The notes beneath the pieces are model-generated. The model was not told the origin of the DNA. It searched no databases and saw only the letters and a program-made list of their open reading frames with translations. Source: Paraphysomonas bandaiensis (lineage: Eukaryota > Chrysophyceae). Taken from it: a DNA stretch of 64,000 bases. Numbering within the stretch: the first letter of the stretch is position 1; each line of letters starts with the position of its first letter. Location of the stretch: NCBI GenBank assembly GCA_965644295.1, contig CBFFRP010000263.1, positions 523,531 to 587,530 of the forward strand. Direction: 5' to 3'. This document shows positions 20,130 through 31,602 of this stretch, piece after piece. A program made the position numbers and the translations under genes.

Positions 20130-20584
20130 AACTTAGTAGCTAGATGAATGCTAGACAAACTAGTTAGACCTCTACCTGTAACTAATCAGTACACACTTTT
20201 TTTATCCTACTATTTAACGCTACGGAAGCTGCTTGTGCGTCGCCGCAAGCACCAAGGTGCGACCACTTCCGCTCTGAGTTCTTAAGGTGAACATCCCGGA
20301 TGCTTGACTTCAGCAGGCAGCCCAATACCCCGGTTACCCTTCAGGTGGGCCCTGTCCCGGATGCCCTTGAGGTGGACCCATTCCCGGATGCCTGTTTATT
20401 CGTCAGGGCCCATAGACGTCTACACAAGTGATATTTATTAGTATCCCTTGTACCACACAAGCATTCGGCTATGAGTGGGCAGAAGAATATCTGCTGACTA
20501 TGTTTGCGGCTCACGTTAGTTTCCCAGAGAAGTAACTCCGGTACTTATCCCCCAGAACACCACGAAAAGGTGCGAGTCCGACTT
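20130..20584 (-). repeat. SINE-like element, copy A
   Basis: About 455 bp, minus orientation. From its head at about 20584 to about 20290 it matches 59684-59997 (plus orientation) with only scattered differences. The interior has a GC-rich module (catccggga followed by gggcccacct) repeated about every 26 bp. It ends in the same 3' tail as the LINE fragments. It has no coding capacity. It abuts the truncated 5' end of the LINE at 20129, so one element inserted next to or into the other. I could not find a convincing tRNA or 5S-derived promoter in the head. Confidence 0.7.
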
Positions 20585-21807
20585 TTTTTGAGGGAATTCA
20601 TTTACTTAATTAGCAATATGAGCGATAAACTGGTACCAGAAGTCATTGCACGAATGTTCTTTGAGAAAATAAATGATAATAACGAAGCAGTTGGCATAGA
20701 GACTTGACATACCTGGAGTTTCCTGTAAGAAAAAGTGTTCTGAAGAGATAAAGTAAGGCTATTTTATATATAACTCTATCTTGTAGGACGATGAATGGAA
20801 ATTTAAAGTTTTGGTTTCCCAGCGAAGTGGTGGTGCAATGGATAAATATGTCGATGGCAAAGTATCACCTCAAGCGTGAAATAATGCATATCACTGGTTG
20901 GAATGGGTGATAATGGGTGATCTTCTATTCTCTTTTGTGGAAAAACCATTGACACAAAAAGAACTTTTGTTGACATTTATGAAGTATATGAAAGAGAAAT
21001 CATGATCATAGTATCAAAGCAATGCTTCCAATGCAATTCGGTTTGATTGCTGCAGCAAGGAACGGAAGCGAGCACGTCTTAACCAGCAAACTCATTAAAA
21101 CAGCATGAAGCACTTGCATGCCACAACCAATAGGGTTCAAAACAGGTTCAATAGAGCAAAGATTGTTATGGCTGATATGCGCAAGAGTATTGCTTACGTT
21201 TTTAAGCATGAACCGTCGCTTCTGGAAAGAAATTACAGTTGAGGTAGCTTAATTGGCAACTTATTATGTAGTTTTAGTATTAAATAATTGCAATTAATTG
21301 AAATTGAGGCAGCAAGTAATAATTGCGATTATAATTGACTACAACCTGCGTTAATTAATTGATACGCAGCCCCCCGGTAATTGCCACGCATGCATTAATT
21401 ATCTCAAATGACAATGAGTAATGTGCAGTCGATTAGTGATAAGTGATAAACTGTGGTATAATCATTTGTGACCTAAGTGTGGATCAATACTATAAGATCT
21501 ACAACGCGACACGCCAGTTAGCAGTTAACAGATAAATTTGCATGGAGATTAAAGTAACGTAGAATAAATGTCATGTTGATAATGCCACTGAACCCCTTTT
21601 CACGAATTCACAATGCGTAGCAGTACTTCTTGAATGTAGAAACCGTACAGTTGTTCCAGAGTTGATGTTGTAGTACTTCGCAATAGTACCAAAAAGTAGT
21701 TATCATAACAACAAAAATAATAACACATTAAAGGTAGACGCTTTTACTTACTTACAAAATAATGCAGCATGATTGAGTTTAAAGTTATTCCTCGATAACA
21801 TCAACAA
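20585..21807. other. Gene-relic-like and MITE-like intergenic DNA
   Basis: 20585-21220 holds short open pieces that look like parts of a decayed gene (a plus-strand piece near 20618-20706 reading MSDKLVPEVIARMFFEKIND, others to about 21200). They are broken by stops, and I recognise no family. At about 21285-21375 lies a copy of the AT-rich repeat that ends in aattgatacgcagccc, the same end as the small element at 44443. No intact gene was seen. Confidence 0.4.
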
Positions 21808-24800
21808 CTATATATCTTTGCTGTATTGAATTACAAATCCACCTCCAGTTCTTCTTGCGGCCTTTTTAATCCTTTGTCTCTCTCTCGCTAAAGAAATCTT
21901 TCGTCGTTCTTCTCTTAAAGCATCTTCTGCACGCCGCTTGGTTAATTCGAAAGAGCGCAATGACTCATACTCTTTCAATTTTCTTTCCTCTTCACTTTTA
22001 TTCAAAACGACAGGTGGTGTCGTGTCTAGTTCCATATCAATAATGTTGGATGATATCATAAAGGGTGAGTACTGGATTTCAATTGCGCCCAAATCGGAAG
22101 CCATCTCAACTTTCATAAGATGTGGATGATCCTTATCACCAATGCGTTTAGCTATGACTCCAACTTTGCCTGCAGGATACTCCACAATATTAAGTGATGT
22201 CTCTGTATTACTTTCGTTTCCTTCCAGCCATATCGTCGCCTGCAGAAGAGGGCCACTTGTGCACTTATTTCCGTATTGATCTCGATACTGAAATACGATT
22301 TCCCTCTCATCCTCGCCCTCCATCCATGGCTGCAGAGCTTGACGTGGATTTATCATCTCTGTAAATATTGAAGATGGGGCGCCGGAGAACACGTTTAAGA
22401 TAGTGGAAAGAACAGTTTCACATCCTATCGAGACCTCCAAATTGGCTCTTCCAGATACTCTAAGGTTAGTGATGCAACGGGCAACTGTTCCACTATCTTC
22501 CCATTGTACAGATCCACTGCACGGTCGACATGGATCATCTTGCCACTTATAAAGCTGCACAAGCGCTCGAGCCGATATATCACTTTCCAGTGGGGTAATC
22601 ACGGTGCTCACATGGGGACAATTTCTCCTTATATCTATGCACACAGGCTTCCCATCTTCCCCGCGCATCTCTACGGATACTACTATATCGGAGTCAACAG
22701 TACATAGCTCCGGGAGCGTAATATTACACATTCGAGGAGAATACGGGGCTGCTGTAGCTGAAATACGTAAAGGTGCCCCTCCAACCAAGTTATCATTGTC
22801 TGTGCTGTTAAATCCTATATGCCACTCATACAGACGTGGCGATGCCGGCTGATTCAAATCAAATACACTTCTCCCCTCTGAATCTATATGGAAGTTCACC
22901 TTGAATGTATCGACAACGATGTCACCTTCCGACGTTCGACAGTCAGCATACAAACAAGAAACTGTTTCCGTGGGAGAATCAATTCTATTACCATATTTAT
23001 CGCATATGTATAAGACAAATGTAACACACGATCCACTTCTTACTGCTAACGGAGATTCATGAACTCTGTCTAAACCAATTGGCTTAAGATAACTCACGGT
23101 AGGACAGGGAGAGCTAGGAATTACTGTGACTTCAAAAGGAGACCCTCTAATATGTAATCCATCTATAGTAAGACTCAAAGAATAGCACCCAGCTATAGTC
23201 AGTCGACTATCTACGGTCCCCGAAAATGTTCCATCGAAGTTGTCATCAATCACAACTCGAGGAGTGTCACGGGGAGTAGAGCTTGACGGTACCCATGCGA
23301 TTTCAGGTTTCTGGTATGATAGAAATCCCTGAAGAACACTGCCTGAAAACTCTACAAGCCGCCCCTGTACATCACGAGATTGTACTGAGAACTTAAGTTT
23401 CTCCCCAGCAACAAGTGGGCTCTCAAGAGGCAGTCCTTTCAATGGGTGAGAAGTGTGACCGTACGCAATAATTGTAAGAAGAGCGTAGTGCTTGCGACCA
23501 CAAGATATTTGCCTTGCCTTCTTTCTCTTAGAGAATACACCTGCCTTAGTTGGAACAAGCCGCGAATCATCACCAGAGGTAAGAGTCTCTTTATGCTGAG
23601 CTCCTGGCAAACCCCATGTCCACACAGAACCACTCTCAGATACGGCAAACACCGCACCCTGCGAGCACGCAACCTCCTCGATAGCTTCACCATCCAATAC
23701 CGGAATATGTGTAAAAAACAGTTTATCCTGCGTATTTCCGCATCCCATTTGGCCAGCTATACCAAGACCGCATGTGAATACTCGGCGTTCAGCAGTTATC
23801 GCAACTGTAAACTCTTCGCCACAGCATACGTAAGCAAAGCGGGTCACCGGAGGTGGGAGAGTCTCTCCAGACTGAGTGTGCAAAACGTTAACTCTGCCTG
23901 GTGTTTTTAATTCGCTGCATGAATTCCCCAATCCTAGCTGACCAGATGTGTTTGAACCTGTTGTAAAGAGATTCCCATCGGAGTCCACAAATGCAGTGTG
24001 TGCTCCCCCACAAGATATGTGTACTAAATTCTCTCCAACAGTAATTGGCGTTGGCACGAGAACTGAGGCTCCATTTGAGTCGTGACCTAATGCCCCATAA
24101 GTATTCATTCCACAACCCCAAGCACTACCGTCATGCAGGAGAAACACCGTATGCGCTATCCCACATGCAACCGCCAAAACATCCTTACCTACCAAGTCTT
24201 GTATCTGCGCGGGTTCCCGCACACTGTCGGCGGCCCCCTGTCCAAGTTGCCCGTGCGCTCCCAATCCCCAAGAAAATACTCTACCATCAAGCGCAGATAC
24301 CACGGTATGCCCTGCTCCACATGATACAGCAACTACATGCACTCCGAGAAGTCCAGGTACGATTCCAGGTAATCGGTAGTGTTGCGTATCTGGGCGATCG
24401 ATTCCAACTTGCCCATACTTACTATCCCCCCATGAATACACTTCTCCAGTTCCAGTTACTGCCACAGTGTGCATCGCTCCGCAAGATATGTCCACCACAT
24501 GTTTCCCTCTAAGTTGCTCCACCATTGTAGGCGAGTGCTTGTCTTTTCCATCCGAGTGACCGAGGGCATGGGAATCACCAAGGCCCCAAGTAAATACACA
24601 CCCTTGACTAACTCTACTCTGTCCATCAGCCTCTACAGATGAATGTAGAGATGCAATTTCATTATCAATGTCCTTGTTCTCTGGACATAGCGACTTGGCT
24701 CTCTCTAGATGCTCCAGAGCCTCGGCATTGCGATTCAGCAATTTTAAAGACTGAAAGCATATAAGATATATGTACTAACACATAATTTGATTATCAACCT

Positions 24801-25083
24801 TGGCTGCTCTAAAGTACCCTTTTGGCCAGGAGGGCTGTAGATCGATTGCTCTTGTAGCATCTTCCAGGGCACGCTCATACTGACCACTGAGTGCAAACGA
24901 TGCAGAGCGATTGCTATATACCACTGCAGCATCCAAATCATCGTATGATACTGAACTATCATGTACAGACTGTAAACACTTTGTATACCAAATTACAGCC
25001 TCTAAATAATCCCCACTTTGAAATGATTTGTCACCATTCTGTTTTTCAATTGATCCCACATTCGTGGAAGCACCAGAACCCAT
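21808..25083 (-). CDS. TPR-RCC1-filamin repeat protein with N-myristoylation-type start
   Basis: Two exons, 25083-24799 and 24750-21808, separated by a 48-bp intron (24751-24798, phase 0, ending TTTCAG), give 1075 residues. The protein starts MGSGAS, fitting the N-myristoylation consensus. Residues about 8-125 form a TPR domain like those in co-chaperones and PP5. Residues about 135-520 hold seven RCC1 repeats forming a beta-propeller (motifs such as VFTWGLGDSHALGH, VYSWGDSKYGQVG, VFSWGLGAHGQLG, each followed by ISCGAMHTVA-type strands). Residues about 530-1000 contain filamin/ABP280-type Ig repeats (DDNFDGTFSGTVDSRLTIAG, GSPFEVTVIPS). The C-terminus is a charged helix (EEERKLKEYESLRSFELTKR) followed by a basic Gly-rich end. 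The layout suggests a membrane-tethered scaffold linking chaperone or GTPase-type interactions to an elongated Ig rod. Any specific partner is unknown. Confidence 0.82.
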
Positions 25084-25550
25084 TTATAACATAAAACAGT
25101 ATTCTATATTCCACAATGACAATAAGGATAATAGTCTGTTAAGTATGTGTTTATATACCCATGAAATCACTATATAATGATTGATAGTTCTATATATATA
25201 TATATACTTTAAGAGGGATATCGTGTATATATATAAGTCATCTTCTACTTTCTTCTTATTCACGAATAATAATGCTGTATTAGTAATATCTCTTCACTTA
25301 TTGGGTCAAATGATTTTCGGTTTTTCCTTCTACTCAGATTTCCAGAAAAATAACTTAAAAATTGGGATTTACTACAGAATTAAAACCCATTCTGCATAAA
25401 AAGGAGCTTTTTCTTAAAAATCTACTGTATGTACAGCAGCAAAAGTGTGTATCATATGCGAGTGTTCTCTATATATGCATATCCAGAGGTAGATCATATC
25501 ACCTTCATATCATCATATGAATTAACAAGCCAATACTCATATAATTTAAT
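25084..25550. other. Intergenic, very AT-rich
   Basis: Divergent spacer between the TPR-RCC1-filamin gene (minus) and the sterol oxidase gene (plus), so it probably holds both promoters. A TA-repeat tract lies at about 25193-25205. No other feature was seen. Confidence 0.5.
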
Positions 25551-26384
25551 ATGGATAGTTATATAAATGAACAATGGCAATTATTTCATCATCTCGCTTA
25601 TCAACATGGTTATTCCAATCGACTATTATTTACATTAGGAGCATGTGGGATTGAGTTTGTAGCATACTACCTTCATTGCTGTTTTTTTCTCTGTGCTGAT
25701 TATATAGGGTTCCTTGACAACTATGCTATTCGGTCAGGAAAACACAGAAAACCAAGTGACAAACAACAATGGGAAGGCTTCAAAGAGGCTTCAGTTGATT
25801 TGTTCATTAAGAAGCCGATAATTTTGTATATGGTATTCCCGTATGTTACATGGGCTCTTGATTTTGAAACTGCCCCGGAACTATCTACAGCATTTCTTCA
25901 TTGGGTCTCCATGGAAATTCTTTTTTCTATAACTTTCTTTCTTGCTCACTGTACCCTTCATAAGGTCACGTTTTTATATAAGTATGTACACAAAGTTCAT
26001 CACACCTTCCACGAGTCCGTGGGTTTCGCAGCTCAGTTTGCACACCCCGTTGAAGCGGGACTGGCTGCCTTTCACATTCTCTTTGCTGTGGTGATCGTTC
26101 GACCACACTTTCTGACTTTTTTGGCCTTTTTATTTACCCGGCTGGTGGAAATCGTTGATGCGCACTGCGGTTATGAGGTCCCTTGGAACTGCCTATACCC
26201 GTGGTCTGGTTTCTACCCATGGGGATGCGGGGTACGAATGCATGATTATCACCATTCCCACAATAGAGGTTGTTATGGAGGAGGCGTACTAGGTATTTGG
26301 GATAGAATCTGTGGTACTGATAAAGACTTCCGGGAGTTCGAGAGTAGAGAGAGGACAGAAGTAAACAGGGAAAAGGCTAAATGA
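25551..26384 (+). CDS. C-4 methylsterol-oxidase-like fatty acid hydroxylase superfamily enzyme
   Basis: An intronless 277-residue membrane protein with the three His boxes of the sterol desaturase/hydroxylase superfamily: HCTLHK (HxxxxH-type), HKVHHTFHES and HDYHHSHNRG, which bind a di-iron centre. Spacing and flanks (YKYVHKVHHTFHESVGFAAQ, FAHPVEA, then the ending GIWDRICGTDKDF) match C-4 methylsterol monooxygenase (ERG25/SMO) better than C-5 desaturase or fatty acid 2-hydroxylase. Four hydrophobic stretches fit an ER membrane protein with the His boxes facing the cytosol. Expected reaction: O2- and NAD(P)H-dependent oxidation of sterol C-4 methyl groups via cytochrome b5. The substrate is inferred from family resemblance, and alkylglycerol monooxygenase-like members are an alternative. 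The C-terminus is basic (NREKAK). The start at 25551 is the first ATG of the frame. Confidence 0.82.
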   Translation: MDSYINEQWQLFHHLAYQHGYSNRLLFTLGACGIEFVAYYLHCCFFLCADYIGFLDNYAIRSGKHRKPSDKQQWEGFKEASVDLFIKKPIILYMVFPYVTWALDFETAPELSTAFLHWVSMEILFSITFFLAHCTLHKVTFLYKYVHKVHHTFHESVGFAAQFAHPVEAGLAAFHILFAVVIVRPHFLTFLAFLFTRLVEIVDAHCGYEVPWNCLYPWSGFYPWGCGVRMHDYHHSHNRGCYGGGVLGIWDRICGTDKDFREFESRERTEVNREKAK

Positions 26385-26771
26385 AGCTTGCATTTACATT
26401 CATTATTGTGTGTATCATCTTGGTCTACTGTTGAGTTCTCGTTTATTGCTGTTTTAGAGTGGAAGAAATACCTTTCAGTTTATTTGTTATACGACATTTA
26501 TTGTTTCCAACTGTTAGTGTGGTAGTTATAAGTGGTTTCACTGAGTGTCGTACACATATGGCAATGATGTATTTAATATTATCCTCATTTTGTCTCGATA
26601 AGAGCTTTTTTTGACTTGATTTGGGCTCATCAGAACGCTCATATTAGTACCGGTCTAATATAGATATTCTACTTCAATATTCGGTTCGAACAGAACATAT
26701 CGTTTATTGAATATGATATTGATAGTCATTTAAACCGACTTTATCATTATAATATTATACAATTTTAGGGA
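26385..26771. other. Intergenic
   Basis: AT-rich 3' flank of the sterol oxidase gene. No gene, repeat or RNA was seen. Confidence 0.5.
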
Positions 26772-28142
26772 GATGATGAATGAACTTTCAGCTGCAGATA
26801 TCCAAATACTCCAAGAAATATTTGGCTCGTCGTCTGATGAAGAAGACCACGTATGATGTCAATGCAGGTATCTCACTTCAAACTCAGGACTTCGCAGAAA
26901 TACGTCCAGCGTTTTGATTTGATGCTGAAGGTGATTTGGAGCAGTGGCACTCATTCCTTTCAGGGTTTGGGTCACGGCGAGCCTAGCAAGACTGCATCGA
27001 TAAGTTCTTTTGTTGGCGTGCCTCATACGATACAGTGAACAAATCCATATGTGCCTTTTGCTGAAGTATTTTGACTTTCAGAGGGAACAACTGAATACTG
27101 ATAACCAACGTATGTATGCACCAACAACAACAAGGATGACTTGCATTTTTTTCAAGATATTGGGCTTCTACGGGACGTGGAGATCTGAAAATATTGTGCC
27201 CACTGCTTGACACTAATCTGAGTAAGTGGAAAAGACGTATACAGTTAAAAAGGTCTATGCATTTGAAAAAGAACATATCGGTAAGCAATAGCAAAAAGCT
27301 ATTCATCAACTTAAACTTTGACAGTATATTTTGTTGCACCGTATTTGCGTCTCTGCCTGATGCCGAAATTCGTTCTCCTCGCAAGGCATATATTTGCGGT
27401 GGAAGTGCACTTGGCGCCCGCAGTAACTTGCATCAATTATTTCAATTTGAAGACATTGAATTACGCTATTATGCAGACCGAATAAGTCACTGCTACTATG
27501 TCACGGGGAGTCTAATGAAACAGCAGGGCCCTATAAACACAGACCGTACTTGGCAAATAATATCTGACACGCCTGGAATTAAAACTCTTGATAATTATAT
27601 TGCTGCCTTTTCACCGGAATTACAAACAGGTATGTACTCTCAACAACCTGTATATAATATATATATATAGTATCACTCTATATGTTGTGCAGGTCGATTT
27701 CTTCGTAAGTTTATGACACGTTAGGATAAACTTGTAGCAACTCAATCCGTCATAATTGGAGAAAATGTAACTTCAAACTTCGGGAAGGATATTGCCCGAG
27801 ACACCAGAAATGTACACAGGACATTGGAGTTGTCGACAAACATGCTCAATGAATGCTAATGCAAGCTGCACTTTAAGTGAAATTAAATCTGTATTTAAGC
27901 ACATGAGGGACAGAACTTTAGATGGCTATATAGATTCTGCTATCCCTATGAAGATAACAGCGTCCGAGTCAGTTGCACTGGCAGGGGTTAAGCGTATTGT
28001 TCATAGTAGTGATGACAATGATGATGCAAGTGACAATAAAAAGCTTCGTGCGACTACAATTTTGCACATTCATGGAAACATCACTTGCACGAATTTCAAT
28101 ACCTCGCAGTTGCCATTCCCTCAACTTCCTTCTGCGGAATAG
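26772..28142 (+). pseudogene. Possible gene relic or unresolved multi-exon gene
   Basis: Several coding-like pieces share the plus strand but do not join cleanly. 26775 starts MNELSAADIQILQEIFGSSS followed by acidic residues. 26935-26985 reads DLEQWHSFLSGFGSRRA. 27194-27628 holds a 140-residue frame (including RSPRKAYICGGSALGARSN) whose end could splice over a GTATGT...TGCAG intron (27630-27692) to RFLRKFMTR and a stop. 27740-28142 holds another piece ending in a stop at 28140. Intervening stops and a frame change near 27860 suggest decay, although a gene with unrecognised small introns is possible. I do not recognise a family. Confidence that something genic was or is here is moderate; confidence in any function is nil. 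Confidence 0.3.
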
Positions 28143-28851
28143 GGATACAGTTGTTGTAGCTATTGTTTTAGTATAGCACAGTTGACGCTCCCATGTATGT
28201 AGATAAATTTGATTTGAGATTTGATTTTTCATTAGTTTTCTTAATAATTCTAATCAGAGAATAGCTATTTCTTCTACCAGCAAGCTACAAACATACGTAC
28301 TAAATAGTAGATATTCAACTTCATGAGGATTGAGGATAAGCTACAATTTAACCTAGGGATAAGGAGTATCGTCCCTTGTCTAAATTTTAAAACTCGGGCC
28401 TTTCGCCCTCGTTTCAAAATTTTGAGTGCGGGAGGAATATATAGCCTCCTTATTGCCCGTGGTTAAATATAACTATATCAGCATTTTGGATATTTTTAAT
28501 GCGGTTATGTAGTAGGCTCCTAATATATAAATTATATCTGACGTTGTATAAACAACGCAATATACATAATATGTAGATACGTAATATATGTACCACTAAC
28601 TTCACATACGAAAGTGTTTTTAGCATCTATTCGGTGGACAGTATTTCGAAAGAGAAGTGCTACGTTCCATCCGAGGTCATACATGTCTATTGGACATAAC
28701 ATTTTCAGAATGGCAAGTAAAACATTATGTATATAGCTAGATCAGTTGTTGCGTTGTTGCACACCATCGTGATATGGTTGATATTTATTTAGTGTTAACC
28801 ACAAGTAGATCTGATTCTCAAAAAACTAATCTTATCATCATATTATTATAT
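28143..28851. other. Intergenic, AT-rich
   Basis: A hairpin-prone stretch lies at 28380-28445: two AATTTT arms around a short GC-rich segment, then ggagg...cctcc around a TATA core. Otherwise nothing was seen. Confidence 0.45.
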
Positions 28852-30560
28852 ATTGAATGTCTGATTATTTAGCAATAGGCGTTGAAAGCCTGCACCAATT
28901 AGTGGCTAGAAGAATGCTAGTCATACTAGTTAGACTACTACCCGTAACTAATCAATACAAACTCTTTTATCCTACTATTTAACGCTACAGAAGCTGCTTG
29001 TGCGTCGCCGCAAGCACCAAGGTGCAACCACTTCCGTTCTTAGTGTGTGTTATGAGGCTCGCCATGATCGTGTGTCCTGGGACTCACCGGCGCGTGTGAT
29101 CTGGAGGTCTCCTCTTGGGATGAGACTCCACTCGCTATATGATAGATAGCCTTATGTACCTCACGGGGACTGACTTATTAGCCTTATGGCAGTTAGGGGA
29201 AACAGTAATATGCCCTTCTGAGATTGGCGATCTGGTGGCCTTCCTTTAGGCATTGTTCCAAGTGGCTCGGAGGTATGTGGATGAAGGTCTTGCAAAAGGT
29301 TATGGCCTACTGTGAAGAAGCGTCGAAATCGGCTCTTTTGCTGTCTTAGCCAGCGGTAGAGAACACATGCAAGAGGGTGTATAGCTGTACAGGGGTGGGA
29401 TGTGAGGGTCATCCGGTGTGTCCAGCTACAGGGAGTCGAGAGGGAGTGTGATGGTGCAAGAGAGGCAACATCTGATTGAGGGGAGTGAGACTGCGCAACA
29501 GAACAAGAGTCACTGAGGTCGAGTACTCTGATAGCCCTATGCACGAGATGATCGTGATGATGATGATGGTCTGGAGGAGACACTCGGACGTCCTCAGCTG
29601 CCCTTGTTAGTGTCTGTGTTGGTGCAGGGGGGTACAGGCTGAGGCATAGAGTACGTGTGTAAGGAAGATGACGGCAAGGTATCAGAGACGAAGGGAGGGG
29701 AGATAGTTTGTCTGGGGGTTTTCTAGGAGGAGGTAGAGTGTACTGTGTGTGTGTATGACACTGCAGTGGTGTTATGAGTGTGTTGGACAGAGAGAGAGAG
29801 CTGGTGATGTGTCCAGCAGTACAGGTAGACAGGTACATGGACATGGTGATGTGTCCAACAGTACAGGTATACAGGTACATGGACATGGTGATGTGTCCAA
29901 CAGTACAGGTATACAGGTACATGGACATGGTGATGTGTCCAACAGCAGTAGAGGTATACACGGAATGGTATACATCCTGTAGGACACAGTAGTACAGTAG
30001 TCGAGTATACCGTATGCGGAATACAGTGTCTATCCAATGAGATGGATGGGCTGTGGGGGTGATAGGTGAACAGGGTGAGGGGGTAGCCTGCTGGGTGGAT
30101 GGACCACAGACAAACCATGTTGGGTTGGGTTGAGTGGGCGGCAGAAGGCAGCCCTGTTGCACAGTTGAGAGGGATCGAGAGTATTCAGTGATTGCATAGG
30201 GGGTCCATGGGGGTCGTTTTCGTGAGCCTGCTCGCACGAGCCATGTTCTGAGAGGTTGTAGCCGTAGAAAGCGATGGGTGAGACGAAGTTGTCTGCTGAG
30301 GGGATAGCACATAGGTGCGGTCAGCGCTGCATTGGTGCAGGCACGTGGTTTAACTGAAGTAGTTGAGTAGGGTGAAGGTTGCAAGGCCAGGCAGGGGGCT
30401 TGGAGCGTGTACAACATGGTGTGACAGGTAATTTGTCGGAAGCGTGGTGGTCAACAAAATGCAGCAGTAAGGGAGTGTAAAAGGCCCTGGGCACACTGAT
30501 GTGACTCAGCCACGGTCTCAATAGAGACATTGGGCTTGGAGCTGGTTAATAGGGTGAAAC
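28852..30560 (-). mobile_element. Second LINE-related fragment with the shared 3' tail
   Basis: The first 300 bp (28852-29150) align with 18031-18310, including attgaatgtct, agcaataggcgtt, the hairpin tail and a downstream GC-rich stretch. A second match to the LINE C-terminal region occurs at 29225-29275 (tctggtggccttcct, gttcc, tggctcggaggta versus 18275-18325). The 418-codon minus-strand frame 29161-30417 ends PKGRPPD near its C-terminus, like the first LINE. Its body is Pro/Ser/His-rich and partly made from a minisatellite, so it is probably not translated as such. The GC-rich composition ends sharply near 30560. Confidence 0.6.
29815..29950. repeat. 42-bp minisatellite
   Basis: About 3.3 copies of a 42-bp unit (starting gtgatgtgtccaacagtaca) at 29805-29945. 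The first copy differs slightly (ccagcagtac, gtagacagg). It lies inside the second LINE-related fragment. Confidence 0.85.
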
Positions 30561-31129
30561 TTTATGTTGGACTGTATTTGCCATCGTAGGGCAGAGAATT
30601 TCATATTATTATATTTAATCAAGTAGTTGACTTGCAATGCTACGTTATATAGTAGCAGCACTCTGTTCTAGTGCATACATATATACTTGATCAGCTAGCC
30701 GCATACAGAAGCTATAATAATCATATTCTTCACTAGCTACATCATTTATATCACTATAGGCATTAAACGTATTTTGCAAAATGCAGCCAAACGCAAACGA
30801 ATCCTGCTTACCCCGTTCACCTTCAACACCTTTTCCCCCATGCTCGTGCGGCCATATCGGTTATACCAAACTTCTTTTTGATGTATCAATAGCAGGACGA
30901 TGGTGATGGGTACCTCGTCGACCATATCGTGTGTATGAATTGCTCATAGCAGTCCTAAACTTAGCATCATTTTGGCCATCATGCTGATTATCTCGCCCGT
31001 AGTCTTGTTATAAACGCCAGCAAAGTCCCCCACCTTGCGTATCTTCTTCTTAAGCATATCAGTTTGAAGATTGAATCGATTAGGGTGAACGGCTCCAATG
31101 TACTTAATGTTTTATTGATTCAAGAATTC
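30561..31129. other. Left flank of the Copia insertion; possible old coding relic
   Basis: On the minus strand 31090-30960 reads VHPNRFNLQTDMLKKKIRKV and continues GDFAGVYNKTTGEIISMMAK before a stop. This looks like a fragment of a former coding region, family unknown. The sequence resumes at 36643 on the other side of the retrotransposon. Confidence 0.35.
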
Positions 31130-31423
31130 TGTTGAGAAACGCTCATTTTACACTAGATCACAGAGAGAATTTGTCGTAAGACTAGATAGATTTATTAGTA
31201 TCGTTTACACGAAGTTGTGATAACCAACACTAACTCATTATAATCCCTGCATAATATCCTACATATGCGAACCTCTCGTTACTGAACATATCTTGAACGA
31301 TCAAACTATTTCAGTTTCTCAATATCATCACAACATTTGTACATCACTATATTTCACTGTATTCTCGTACATTGTCTTGAAGTGACATACTGAATATACT
31401 AGAATAAGATCCATATTCTAATA
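31130..31423 (-). repeat. 3' LTR of Copia-1
   Basis: 294 bp. In element orientation it begins TATTAGAATATGG and ends CTCAACA. Paired with 36344-36637 without visible difference. Confidence 0.92.
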
Positions 31424-31602
31424 CTCCCACTCAATGTAGAATGCAGTGAGATAAAACAGCAGTGATCACAATAATCTGATAATGCTATGACTATCTAGTC
31501 CCATAGGTAAAAACAGATGTGAAATCTTTTAAAGATACATATATATCTAGCAGTCAACTAGATATACAGTTATGTGGGATTTTCACCCACTAAAACACAC
31601 CT

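Noticed and set aside
20565-20592. tRNA-like B box (ggtgcgagtccgac followed by a T run) at the SINE head
   Set aside because: It reads in the opposite direction to the element, the T-stem does not pair, and no A box is placed correctly.
29161-30417. A 418-residue Pro/Ser/His-rich minus-strand protein
   Set aside because: It lies within a LINE-related fragment, incorporates a 42-bp minisatellite and has no domain. Probably an open frame caused by high GC.
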